A stretch of 64,000 nt of DNA from Acidobacteriota bacterium (GTDB lineage Bacteria > Acidobacteriota > Blastocatellia > Pyrinomonadales > Pyrinomonadaceae): positions 1 to 64,000 of the forward strand of contig JAHBSG010000015.1 of assembly GCA_019639235.1 (NCBI GenBank), given 5' to 3'. Below the pieces are notes generated by a model. The model was not told the origin of the DNA. It did not search any database and saw nothing but the letters and a program-made list of their open reading frames with translations. Shown here piece after piece: positions 1 to 8,681 of the stretch (the first letter of the stretch is position 1; every line of letters begins with the position of its first letter). The translations under genes and the position numbers were made by a program.

Positions 1-203
1 GAATACGCCTGCCCGGTTGTGCCGACAAGCGTGATCGCGGACATCTGCGTCGCCATCACCGAGAGCCCCACCGCCCACCATGGCAGGCTCCGGTTTGCGA
101 GGAAGAACCCCTCGACATCGCCTGTGTTTTTTGAGAGCCGGATGCCGTCCCAAATGACGTAAGCCAGGTAGGCGACGACGACCAGCCAATCAAGATACCT
201 CAT
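1..203 (-). CDS. Sodium:solute symporter (SSS family), N-terminal part
   Basis: Only the first 67 residues are present; the gene runs off the left edge. It starts [16 protein letters not shown], a first membrane helix, followed by the loop [20 protein letters not shown] and [12 protein letters not shown], the characteristic beginning of SSS/SSF transporters, which couple Na+ entry to uptake of sugars, amino acids or organic acids. The substrate cannot be told from this part. The gene follows a 47-residue membrane protein by 17 nt on the same strand, so the two are probably co-transcribed. The ATG at 203 is the only good start; its upstream AAGAA is a weak ribosome-binding site. The family is clear, the substrate unknown. 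Confidence 0.85.
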   Translation of the reverse strand, partial: MRYLDWLVVVAYLAYVIWDGIRLSKNTGDVEGFFLANRSLPWWAVGLSVMATQMSAITLVGTTGQAY

Positions 204-220
204 TAAAATTCTTCAGGGTC

Positions 221-364
221 TCAGGCGGCGAAATATCTGCTGAAAAGCCAGAGAAGAAAGATGACGACGACCGTCGTCACCATAACGGCAACGTACACCT
301 TGTACCACCATTCGTCCGGCATCTCTTCCGGCCGCGGGACTTCTGTGTTTTCCTTCTCTGCCAT
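221..364 (-). CDS. Small single-helix membrane protein beside the symporter
   Basis: This 47-codon gene encodes a charged, proline-containing N-terminus (MAEKENTEVPRPEEMPDEWW), then one hydrophobic helix (about residues 25-42) and a short basic end. The length, single helix and position directly before a sodium symporter recall small accessory subunits or neighbours of some SSS transporters (for example DUF4212 or DUF485 proteins), but it does not match those families by eye. It lies between the terminator-like hairpin of the TonB receptor gene and the symporter, so transcription probably starts just upstream. Function unknown; a role in assembly or regulation of the symporter is inference from position. 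Confidence 0.6.
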   Translation of the reverse strand: MAEKENTEVPRPEEMPDEWWYKVYVAVMVTTVVVIFLLWLFSRYFAA

Positions 365-382
365 CGGTAAATGTGTCAGATG

Positions 383-419
383 TTTCCGGAATGCACCCAG
401 GTTGGATGCATTCCGGAAA
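383..419 (-). terminator. Hairpin after the TonB receptor gene
   Basis: A perfect 13-bp inverted repeat (arms 383-395 and 407-419, 11-nt loop) begins 8 nt after the receptor stop codon. There is no clear run of T after it on the minus strand, so it may act with Rho or as a 3'-end stabiliser. Confidence 0.5.
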
Positions 420-427
420 GCGAAGCT

Positions 428-3358
428 CTAGAAGATGAACTTGAACCCGATCTGGAACTGCCGGCTGTCAAGCGACGTTATCGCGCTGTTCTGCGGGGTC
501 GGGATCGTTCCCGTAATGTTCCCAAGAGCATCGGTCGTAACCGTTCGGTTATTGACCTGAAAGACGCTGTTGATGTTGAAAACATTCAGGAATTCACCAA
601 AGACCTCGAGTTTGTAACGCTCGGTAAAGTCAAAGAACCGCGAATAACGAAGATCTACGTTCGTCTGTTTCGGGGTCTTGAACTGGTTACGCGTAATGCC
701 AACCGGATTGTCAGACCCGATGAAGCCATCGAGGTTGATATCCGTTGCGGCCACGACGTCATAACGCTCGCCGCTGTTTGCGGTGAGGATTATGCCGAGC
801 TGGTTATTGTTGACGATGTAGTTGAGCGCCTTGTTCTCAAAATTGAACTGCGGCCTTCCAACAAAGCTCATATTGAACGTATGCCGCTGATCGGCGAGTG
901 CCGGTCCGCGGCCGCGTGCACGGTTCGTCGGGTCCTGAACAACAAGGTTACCGGCCTGTGTGGCTACCATGTTCTGTTCCGGAGCATCGTCCTCGGCTTT
1001 CGAAAGAGTGTAGTTCGCGCTGAACTGATATCCCTTCGAAAAGCGCTTGGCGAGTTGGAACGTCAATGCATTGTAGGTCGAATTGGCGACCGACTCGGCC
1101 ATCAGGATGTTATTGAACCGCGGATCGAGCCGCGTCGTCGAGCTGATCGTGTTGCTGAAGATCGGACGTCCATCCGCCAGTGCTCCGGTCGGATTTATCC
1201 GGTTTATGTTGCGATAGACCGGTATGTGGCGGCCGCTCGAGTGAATGTAGCCGATCGTGAACGACAGATCTTCGGAGATCGCCTGCTCGACCTGGGCCTG
1301 AGCATGCATCGCGTACATATTCTCGAAATCCGGAGCGATCGTCTCGATACTTTGAACCGGAAGAGCAGTTCCCGGCGGTAGATTCCCGAGCGTGTTCGGG
1401 AAGTTCGGAGCCGCAGCATTTGCCGGAGCGAAAGTAAAGTTAAAGAGCCGCGGGCTTCCATTGTTGAGCAAAGCACGCTGATAGAAATCGAGATAGACCG
1501 TGTCGTAATAGATACCGGCACTGGCCCTGATCACGGTCGGGTAGCGGCCCTCGCGGGCACCGTAAACAACGCCAAGACGCGGAGCAAAGTTGTTCTTGTC
1601 TACCTTGAACTTCTGCGAAGCAGAGAACGGCGAATCCGTAAACGCTTCCGGAATATTGTAAAGGTCATAACGGACGCCGTAGTTAAGTTTGAGCCTTCGG
1701 GTGACCTTCCAGTCATCCTGAACAAAGAAATTGAAGAACGTCGAATTGTACTGAATGTCAGGATCGCCGAAGGCCTCGATATAGTTCGTATAGCCGCGGA
1801 GATTGGTTCCGTTGACGGCGTTCAAGTATGCTGTGAGATTCGGGAAGGTGTAACGAGCAAACTGGCCCGAACGACGGGTATCATCGATCCAGTTGACGCC
1901 ACCACCGAACTTGTAAACGTGGTTTCCGCGCGTCCAAGTAAGGTTGTTCTGGACCTGATTTGTCACCTGAAGCGGAGCGATCGTGTCGTCATTTTCCGGA
2001 GCACCGATGTTTGCCACGCCGGTGATCACGATCGATATGCCCGAAGCCGAGTTCTCGTTCGCGATATTGCGCGAGTCACGCTTTGCGTACTGATAACGAA
2101 ACTCGTTCAGCACATTGGCATTAATGATCGACGCGAGCTGGATGCCGACCGAGTATGACTTGTCGTCAAAGGTGATAGACCGCTGAAGAGTGTTCAATCC
2201 GCCGCCAATGTTGTTCGGCGACTGGTTCTTGAAATAGTTGAAGCGGCCGGAGAGGCGATTGTTCTCGTTAAGCTGAGCATCCGTTCGGAAGATGAAGAAG
2301 TTGACCTTCTGAGCAGCCGGGATCGCCGTCGGGAAAGCGCTTGCCGGAACGCCCGCTGCGATCAACGCTGTCTTGTTCGCTTCCGAGATGGTGATCGTTC
2401 GGGCAGGCTCGCCGGCAAGGTCGCGCTCGACCCATTCGTATCCGCCGTAGAAGTGCCAGCGATCCTTGATGAACGGGCCGCCGATCGCTCCCGTAATGTT
2501 ATCGACCTTCGTTTCCGGTTTAACCGCCGTCGGAGAAATATTGAACGGCCGCGAGGACATTCCCGTCCTGCGGAAACGATAGCTTGCCGAACCGTGGATG
2601 TCGTTAGTTCCGCTCGGCGTAACCGCGTTCATGATCAGGCCCGGCGTGTTGCCGAACTCCGGAGCAAAGCCGTTGGTGACGAGCTGGACCTCGGCCACGA
2701 ACGTATCCGAGATCGGCATCAGGCGGATGCCGCCGCGGTCGGCCTGTGTATTGTTGTTGCCGTCAAGCTGGTAGTTCGTCCGGCGTGTGTAGCCGTTGGC
2801 GTTGATACGCGGCACACCGAACTCGACGTTCGGCCGGCCCGTAACGTTTGCCTGGAGAAGAGCATAGTTATACGGGTTGCGTGAAACGAGCGGAAGGTTC
2901 TGAACCTCGCGGGTGTTCATCACGCGGCCTACGTCGATCTTTCCGGGGTCGGCGATCGGGGCGTCGGCTGTAACCGTCACCGTCTCTTCAAGGCCGCCGG
3001 CCTCGAGGCTGGCACGCACCGTGGCGATCGAACCCGTCGTGAGGATAATTCCTTCCTGCACGTAACGCTTGAAGCCCTGAGCTTCGATCGTAACGCGATA
3101 CGTTCCCAGCGGAAGCAGCGGGACGCGGTAAACGCCGCCGGTATCCGTTGTGACGGAACGCTCCGAACCGGTCCCGATGTTGCGAACCGTGACCGTTGCA
3201 TTCGGCACGGCTGCACCGTTCGAGTCGGAAACTATACCTTCGATCTGACCATTGATGGCCTGCGACTGGCCGTTGGAGGTCAGGACACCAAAGATCGAGA
3301 CCGCAGCAACCATTGCGATGGCCGCCAACGATCTCTTAATAAACCAAGCTTGACGCAT
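428..3358 (-). CDS. TonB-dependent receptor with carboxypeptidase-regulatory domain
   Basis: A 976-residue outer-membrane protein. A signal peptide (residues 1 to about 32, ending near SNGQSQA) is followed by a carboxypeptidase-regulatory-like beta domain (GQIEGIVSDSNGAAVPNATV, about 36-115), a plug-like region and a long beta-barrel rich in aromatic and Asn/Tyr strands. The chain ends FQIGFKFIF, with the terminal Phe typical of barrel proteins. This architecture (Oar-like) is heavily expanded in Acidobacteriota and is thought to import large oligosaccharides, peptides or metal complexes with TonB/ExbBD energy. An in-frame start lies 120 nt upstream, but the ATG at 3358 has a strong AAAGGAG site and begins the signal peptide. 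The upstream ROK repressor gene suggests, but does not prove, carbohydrate control. Confidence 0.9.
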   Translation of the reverse strand: MRQAWFIKRSLAAIAMVAAVSIFGVLTSNGQSQAINGQIEGIVSDSNGAAVPNATVTVRNIGTGSERSVTTDTGGVYRVPLLPLGTYRVTIEAQGFKRYVQEGIILTTGSIATVRASLEAGGLEETVTVTADAPIADPGKIDVGRVMNTREVQNLPLVSRNPYNYALLQANVTGRPNVEFGVPRINANGYTRRTNYQLDGNNNTQADRGGIRLMPISDTFVAEVQLVTNGFAPEFGNTPGLIMNAVTPSGTNDIHGSASYRFRRTGMSSRPFNISPTAVKPETKVDNITGAIGGPFIKDRWHFYGGYEWVERDLAGEPARTITISEANKTALIAAGVPASAFPTAIPAAQKVNFFIFRTDAQLNENNRLSGRFNYFKNQSPNNIGGGLNTLQRSITFDDKSYSVGIQLASIINANVLNEFRYQYAKRDSRNIANENSASGISIVITGVANIGAPENDDTIAPLQVTNQVQNNLTWTRGNHVYKFGGGVNWIDDTRRSGQFARYTFPNLTAYLNAVNGTNLRGYTNYIEAFGDPDIQYNSTFFNFFVQDDWKVTRRLKLNYGVRYDLYNIPEAFTDSPFSASQKFKVDKNNFAPRLGVVYGAREGRYPTVIRASAGIYYDTVYLDFYQRALLNNGSPRLFNFTFAPANAAAPNFPNTLGNLPPGTALPVQSIETIAPDFENMYAMHAQAQVEQAISEDLSFTIGYIHSSGRHIPVYRNINRINPTGALADGRPIFSNTISSTTRLDPRFNNILMAESVANSTYNALTFQLAKRFSKGYQFSANYTLSKAEDDAPEQNMVATQAGNLVVQDPTNRARGRGPALADQRHTFNMSFVGRPQFNFENKALNYIVNNNQLGIILTANSGERYDVVAATDINLDGFIGSDNPVGITRNQFKTPKQTNVDLRYSRFFDFTERYKLEVFGEFLNVFNINSVFQVNNRTVTTDALGNITGTIPTPQNSAITSLDSRQFQIGFKFIF

Positions 3359-3525
3359 ATGTCTTTCTCCTTTGCTACGAAAATTGCGGAAATCCGTGTT
3401 TGTGAAACCGTTTCCGGCCGCTAACCGTTCGGGAGACGTTTGGGCGATTAACTGATAGTTTGTCGGAGTTGCCAACAAAGATGTAATACAGAATCAATAC
3501 TCTTGTCAAGAATCGACGCTCAGGC

Positions 3526-4725
3526 CTATGTGACCGAGCCGAACTTTCTGGCAAGAACAAGCCCGATCGCACCGAGCAGCGTCGGGGCATCACCGAGCGA
3601 CGACGGGATCAACTCCGTCGGCGGCAGCCCGGCAAGTACGCTTCGCTCCGAAACCCGATAAAGCTGATCGGCGAAAACGTCCCACGCCTTCGTGATCTTT
3701 CCGCTGACGACAACGACCTGCGGGCTCAGGCCAACGATCAGGTTCGAAATACCATTCCCTAGATAATGTGCGGTCTCTTTCAGCGCCTCGACAGCATGCT
3801 TTTCGCCATCAACCGCGAGCTGCACGAGGTTGTCAACGTTCATCTCGTTCTGCTTCAGATCGCCGTTCCGGAGGCGGTCTTTGTAACGGGCAATAAACGC
3901 CTTTTCCGAGGCGTATGCCTCCCAGCACTCACGACTGCCGCAAGAGCACTCTACCGGAGCATTGTTGCCCGCGATCATGTGGCCAAATTCGCCGCCGGCA
4001 CCTTTCTCGCCGCGATAGACCTGGCCGTCAAAGATAATGCCGGTTCCGATTCCCTCGCCAACGAGAACCATCACAAAAGTGTCTGATTTCTTAATACGCT
4101 CGTCGCCGAACCAAAGTTCAGCAAGTGCCGTCGCGTTCGCGTCGTTTTCGACCGTTACCTTTGATCCGGTGGCCTTTTCAAGCCGGTCTGCGATGTCCCA
4201 ATCGCGCCAATCAAAGTACGGTATATGAAAGATCTTGCCGTTCGCCTGATCGACCAGGCCCGGGACGCTCATTCCGATCTCGACGCCCTTTGCACCCGTC
4301 TGCTCGATCATCGCCGTCGTCCGGCGAATGATCTGATCCGTCATAAAATCAACGTCCGGCGAGGTCGAGAATGTTTCCTTTGCGAGCAGTGTGCCGGCAA
4401 GATCTGCAACGGCCACGGTCGTCGTCCGCGGAGTAACGTCGATGGCGATCGCCGTCGGGTCGCCTTTCTTCAATTCGAAAAGCTCGGGACGCCGGCCGCC
4501 GGTCGAAACCCCAACCCCGATACCGACTATAAGCCCCATCTCGAGTAGTTCGTCGATGATGACCGAGACCGTTGATCGGTGCAGTTTCGTCTCGCGGGCT
4601 ATCTCGGCCCGCGATATCGGCGAGCGGTCACGCACGTAGTTCAGTACGATGCGTTTGTTAATATCGCGGATGGTCGTCGGCCGTGCAATTTGGGAACTTG
4701 CTCTTTGTAGGTTTATTCGCTTCAT
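3526..4725 (-). CDS. ROK-family transcriptional regulator
   Basis: A 399-residue NagC/XylR-like repressor. Residues 1 to about 85 form a winged helix-turn-helix (SRAEIARETKLHRSTVSVII), followed by a ROK sugar-kinase-like domain. The ROK signature is present: GEGIGTGIIFDG, then GAGGEFGHMI and the zinc site VECSCGSRECWEAYAS. Members bind sugar or amino-sugar ligands and release DNA. The C-terminal end is complete. It lies just upstream of the TonB receptor gene on the same strand (167 nt between its stop and the receptor start), so it may control the receptor, itself, or unlinked sugar genes. The ligand is not deducible. The roughly 200-bp stretch upstream (4726-4932) presumably holds its promoter; no clear operator was found there. 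Confidence 0.9.
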   Translation of the reverse strand: MKRINLQRASSQIARPTTIRDINKRIVLNYVRDRSPISRAEIARETKLHRSTVSVIIDELLEMGLIVGIGVGVSTGGRRPELFELKKGDPTAIAIDVTPRTTTVAVADLAGTLLAKETFSTSPDVDFMTDQIIRRTTAMIEQTGAKGVEIGMSVPGLVDQANGKIFHIPYFDWRDWDIADRLEKATGSKVTVENDANATALAELWFGDERIKKSDTFVMVLVGEGIGTGIIFDGQVYRGEKGAGGEFGHMIAGNNAPVECSCGSRECWEAYASEKAFIARYKDRLRNGDLKQNEMNVDNLVQLAVDGEKHAVEALKETAHYLGNGISNLIVGLSPQVVVVSGKITKAWDVFADQLYRVSERSVLAGLPPTELIPSSLGDAPTLLGAIGLVLARKFGSVT

Positions 4726-4932
4726 CGCTCTTTCGGGCCACGCCGGAAAGCTCTACGCTTACTGCAACGAACGGCAAAGTAACTTTGTCGGGAGCCTCAA
4801 CAAACCCAACAATATACCCGAATCTGAAGATTTTGCAAGCGGAAAATTAAGGGTTTCGCAACAATTTTCGCAAATACCGTTCAACATCTGGCGGATATTG
4901 CAACTTAAGGTGCCGCGACCGCTTGCAAAACG

Positions 4933-6894
4933 CTAAGTTCTATGGAATCCGCGCTCGATGTCCCGCATCGTCAACCGGAGGATCACCGGGCGGCCGTGCG
5001 GGCAGGTCGTCGGCGATGATGTGACGAGCAGCCGGTCGATCAGCCACGCCATTTTTTCCGGCGTCAGCGGCATATTGATCTTGATCGCCGCCTTGCACGC
5101 GAGGCTGGCGGCAATGTCGTCGCGGATCGAGCTTTCCGCACCGGAGCGGCCGCGGCCCTCGAAGTTTGCCAGCAACTCTTTAAGCAGCATTCTTCCCTTA
5201 GCTGGCGGAAGATCTGCCGGAACGGACTTGATGGCGATCGTTCTGCCGGAGAGCCGCATGACGTCGAAGCCAAGCGCCGCCAGCGTCTCGGAAACCGATT
5301 CGAAAACCTCGGCCTCGGCCGGTGTCAGGTCGAGCGTCTCGGGGATCAATAGATTTTGCGACTCGAGCGGTTTTCCGTATTCGGCCCGCCGAAAGCGGTC
5401 AAAGAGTATCCGTTCGTGGGCCACGTGTTGGTCGATCAGCAAAAGCCCCTCTTCGTCAACGGCGATGATAAAGCTCTCGTGAAGCTGGCCGACCGGCCGG
5501 ATTGATCGCGGCTGAACATCCTTGAGCTCGGCCGCTTTCACAATTTTCGCTGCCGAATCTACCGGCGGAAGGACCGGATAAACGCTCTCTTCAGACGGCG
5601 GCTGGACGTCCGGGGGTTCGTGCTTCTCGTAAGCTCGTGCCTCGGCCTGGTGCTCGAAATCCATCGAACCGAGGTCTAAAGCCGCATCCAAAGAGAAAAG
5701 CCCCTGCGCAGCTTCGGTTGCTTCGTCGCTACGATCCTCAACCGGAACCTCGTCCCTGCCGTGAACCCCGGCCGCGGCCGCATCTCTCCGCTCTTCCGGC
5801 TGCTCGAAAGGCACCGCCGCCGTTTCGGCCGGATAATGCCGCTGCTCATATTCCTGCGGCACCTGCACGCTATCGCGAACGGTCGTTTCTGCGGCTTCGA
5901 TTCCCGCCTTTGCGAGCGATTCGCGAACGGCCTCGGCGATAACCTCCTTGACCGCATCGCGTCGCCTAAACCGCACTTCCGTCTTTGCCGGATGGACGTT
6001 GACATCGACCTCTTCGACCGGGATATCGAGGAAAACGAACGCGACCGGATAATAGCCGTGCGGCAGAACAGAACGGTAGCCCTCGCGGATGCCCTCGGCA
6101 ATGGCCTTATCGCGGACAAATCTTCGATTGACAAAATAATATTGCGAGTCGCGGTTCGTCCGCCGCTCACGCGGTGCGGAGACGAATCCCGACAGGGTCG
6201 CAACATACTCCCGTCCACCGCTCACCGGCAGAAGGCTCTCGAGCAGGCTGCCGCCAAAAAGCTGAAACGCCCGTTCGCGAAGGTCCTTTGCTGGCGAAAC
6301 GTTGATCACCGAACGGCCGTTGTTGTTAAGCGAAAAAGCAATGTGCGGATATGCCAGTGCGTAGTGCTGAATGATCGACGTCAGGTGATAGTTCTCTGTC
6401 GCTTCGGAACGCATGAACTTTCGCCTCGCCGGCGTGTTGAAGAAAAGATCACGCACGGAGACGGTCGTCCCGGTCGCCCGCGGAGCGTCGCCGACATCTG
6501 TCAGCCGGCCGCCTTCGATCTCGACCCGAGTCGCCGCCGCGTCTTCCTCGGTCTTGGTGACAAGCTCGACCCGTGCGACCGACGCGATACTTGCCAATGC
6601 CTCGCCGCGAAAGCCGAGTGTTCCGATCCGCCCGAGGTCGTCAAGGTCGCGGATCTTCGAGGTCGCGTGCCGCTCAAAAGCGAGCACCGCATCGTCCCGT
6701 ACCATTCCGTGGCCGTCGTCGGCGATCCGCATCAGCCTTCGGCCGCCGAGTTCGACATCCACCGTGATGCGGCCCGCACCGGCATCCAGGGCATTCTCGA
6801 GCAGCTCCTTGATCACGGACGCCGGCCGCTCGACCACTTCGCCTGCGGCGATCTGGTTTGCAAGATTGTCCGGAAGTATGCGGATCTTGTTCAT
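4933..6894 (-). CDS. mutL: DNA mismatch repair protein MutL
   Basis: A 653-residue MutL, the ATPase that links MutS mismatch recognition to strand incision. The GHKL ATPase motifs are intact: ELLENALDAGA (30-40), DDGHGM (59-64), ATSKI (77-81), GFRGEALASI (95-104). A variable linker (about 340-450) leads to the dimerisation domain. DQHVAHERILFD (488-499) followed by ACKAAIK and CPHGRP near the end resembles the endonuclease-type MutL motif, where the usual DQHA and final Glu are here V and Asp. That suggests a nicking MutL, as expected where MutH is absent. The start MNKIRILPDN at 6894 was chosen over an upstream in-frame start because it begins the conserved domain; it lies 5 nt after the bshC stop. 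Confidence 0.95.
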   Translation of the reverse strand: MNKIRILPDNLANQIAAGEVVERPASVIKELLENALDAGAGRITVDVELGGRRLMRIADDGHGMVRDDAVLAFERHATSKIRDLDDLGRIGTLGFRGEALASIASVARVELVTKTEEDAAATRVEIEGGRLTDVGDAPRATGTTVSVRDLFFNTPARRKFMRSEATENYHLTSIIQHYALAYPHIAFSLNNNGRSVINVSPAKDLRERAFQLFGGSLLESLLPVSGGREYVATLSGFVSAPRERRTNRDSQYYFVNRRFVRDKAIAEGIREGYRSVLPHGYYPVAFVFLDIPVEEVDVNVHPAKTEVRFRRRDAVKEVIAEAVRESLAKAGIEAAETTVRDSVQVPQEYEQRHYPAETAAVPFEQPEERRDAAAAGVHGRDEVPVEDRSDEATEAAQGLFSLDAALDLGSMDFEHQAEARAYEKHEPPDVQPPSEESVYPVLPPVDSAAKIVKAAELKDVQPRSIRPVGQLHESFIIAVDEEGLLLIDQHVAHERILFDRFRRAEYGKPLESQNLLIPETLDLTPAEAEVFESVSETLAALGFDVMRLSGRTIAIKSVPADLPPAKGRMLLKELLANFEGRGRSGAESSIRDDIAASLACKAAIKINMPLTPEKMAWLIDRLLVTSSPTTCPHGRPVILRLTMRDIERGFHRT

Positions 6895-6899
6895 CCGGT

Positions 6900-8582
6900 C
6901 TAGAGGTAGAGCACGCGATGGTCCTTGTTGTCGAGGTCGATGCCGTCGTAAAGCCAATCGACGAACTCGGGCCCGTATCGATTTACGTAATGGATGACGT
7001 TCAGGCTCCGCTCTTGCAGGTGCCCGAACGGCATCGTCGATGAGAAAAGCGATTCGACCCGCCGCCGGATCTCCTGATCCTTGTTGAACTGGACGGTACG
7101 GAACTTATCCCGGAGCGCCGATATGTGATAGATCATCTTTCGCCGGCGGGTCGCAAGATTCTCAGAAAGCGTCGGGTCGATCTCAAGAAAGGCTTGGTCG
7201 AGCCGGTCAAGCTCGATGTTTATCCGCTCTTCTACATCGGCGATCAGCGTCGCGGTGCCGGTGTTCAGGTGCCGGTCAACGAGTTCCGGAATTAGGGCGT
7301 TAAGGCCCGCGAAAAGATCATCGAAACCGATCTCGAATTTCTCCATCGTCCGGCCGAACCGTCGCTCGATAACGCTAAAGCTTTGCCGATGGAAGATCGG
7401 CGTCGGCGGCCGGTCAAGGATACGATAGACCTCGCTGCTCTGCGCGAAATAGGCGATCTCTGCCGCGCCGCCGAAATAGCAGACGGTCGGGAGCAGATGG
7501 TCCTGCACCACGGACCGGAGCACGACACTCGGGCTGAACCGGGCAGGGTCGCGTTCGGCCGTCTCGGCCAGCTCATCAAGCGTGAATTCCCGGGCACCGT
7601 CCTTGGTGTGAAAGGTGCCGTTCTCGCTTTTTTTGAGCGCGTTGCGGGTGCCGTCGCGGGCCTGCCAAAAGAGCGGAAAGTAATCATCGCCGACGAAGAC
7701 CTGGGCGACATAACCCTCGGAGGTCAATTGCTCGCTCCTCGCCTGAAGTGCCCGGACGATCTCTTCCGAATGCCTGATCGCATTAACATAGATCGGCGAG
7801 GCAAGCGTCTTCAGCCGCGAATCGAGCGGGCAAAGAATGATCAGCCCGTGCTTGCCGATCAAGGCGTTCAGCAGGCGGGCGAACGCATCGCCGTAATAGG
7901 TCTGCGGCATCCAGATGTCGTCGAGCAGGCCGCGGAGTTCCTCGGTGTGCTCGGTCATCGGCAAGGCGTCGAAGAGCCCGGCGAGCGTCCGCCGGATGCT
8001 GTCGTCGAGCTTCACATAACCGACCGGCAGATCGTCGTGACACCGCTTCGGCTCGTTCTTCACCTCGGTCAGCCGGTTCTCGCGGTCGAGTACGAACGTC
8101 CGCGAGACCTCGTCAAAGTCGTGGTCCTCGGTCGCCGCCCAAAAGACCGGAACGGCCTTGACGCCGCTGCGACGCAGTTCATTGGCTGTCTTGACCGCCG
8201 AAAGTGCCTTATAGATCGTATAGAGCGGCCCGGTCAGAAGCCCGGCCTGCTGCCCGGAGACGACCGCGACCGAATCTGACTCGCGGAGCATCGCGATATT
8301 CGCGAGCGTCGCCTCGGATGCTCCGAACTTGCGGTTCATCTCCTCGAGTGCATCGCAGAGAACGTTGCGGTCGGCCGTGTAGCGCGAAAGCACCTCCGGA
8401 ATTCGCTCGATGGCCTCGCGATGCGAGCCGATCGCCCCCGGATAGAATCTCTTCAACGAAACAGGGTCGGCCTGATATTCGATGAAGAGCTTCGATTGTC
8501 CTGGTATGTTCGCGAACGGAATGTCGAGCGTTGCCGAAAATGGAGATCTGCTCGGCTCGGGACAGGCGGATTCTTGCTGCAC
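6900..8582 (-). CDS. bshC: Bacillithiol biosynthesis cysteine-adding enzyme BshC
   Basis: A 560-residue BshC, which adds cysteine to glucosaminyl-malate in the last step of bacillithiol synthesis, the low-molecular-weight thiol used in place of glutathione. Diagnostic segments are VVSGQQAGLLTGPLYTIYKA and FWAATEDHDFDEV, the Rossmann-like core with its nucleotide-binding region; a C-terminal coiled-coil part includes the long helix around ERINIELDRL. The length fits the family. The start is GTG at 8582, with GAAAGGAG ending 9 nt upstream. It is followed by mutL with 5 nt between, so the two are translated from one transcript. BshA and BshB are not in the window. Confidence 0.93.
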   Translation of the reverse strand: MQQESACPEPSRSPFSATLDIPFANIPGQSKLFIEYQADPVSLKRFYPGAIGSHREAIERIPEVLSRYTADRNVLCDALEEMNRKFGASEATLANIAMLRESDSVAVVSGQQAGLLTGPLYTIYKALSAVKTANELRRSGVKAVPVFWAATEDHDFDEVSRTFVLDRENRLTEVKNEPKRCHDDLPVGYVKLDDSIRRTLAGLFDALPMTEHTEELRGLLDDIWMPQTYYGDAFARLLNALIGKHGLIILCPLDSRLKTLASPIYVNAIRHSEEIVRALQARSEQLTSEGYVAQVFVGDDYFPLFWQARDGTRNALKKSENGTFHTKDGAREFTLDELAETAERDPARFSPSVVLRSVVQDHLLPTVCYFGGAAEIAYFAQSSEVYRILDRPPTPIFHRQSFSVIERRFGRTMEKFEIGFDDLFAGLNALIPELVDRHLNTGTATLIADVEERINIELDRLDQAFLEIDPTLSENLATRRRKMIYHISALRDKFRTVQFNKDQEIRRRVESLFSSTMPFGHLQERSLNVIHYVNRYGPEFVDWLYDGIDLDNKDHRVLYL

Positions 8583-8633
8583 GAAAAATTTCTCCTTTCA
8601 AAAATTATAAGTTTCTGAAAGCGAAAACAAAAG

Positions 8634-8657
8634 GAGGCGTCCCGTTTGGAACGCCTC
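8634..8657 (-). terminator. Intrinsic terminator of the Asp-box protein gene
   Basis: A 10-bp GC-rich stem (one G-T pair) with a 4-nt loop sits 24 nt after the stop codon at 8682 and is followed on the minus strand by CTTTTGTTTTC. Confidence 0.65.
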
Positions 8658-8681
8658 GCTTTTACATCCAATGATGCTGCG

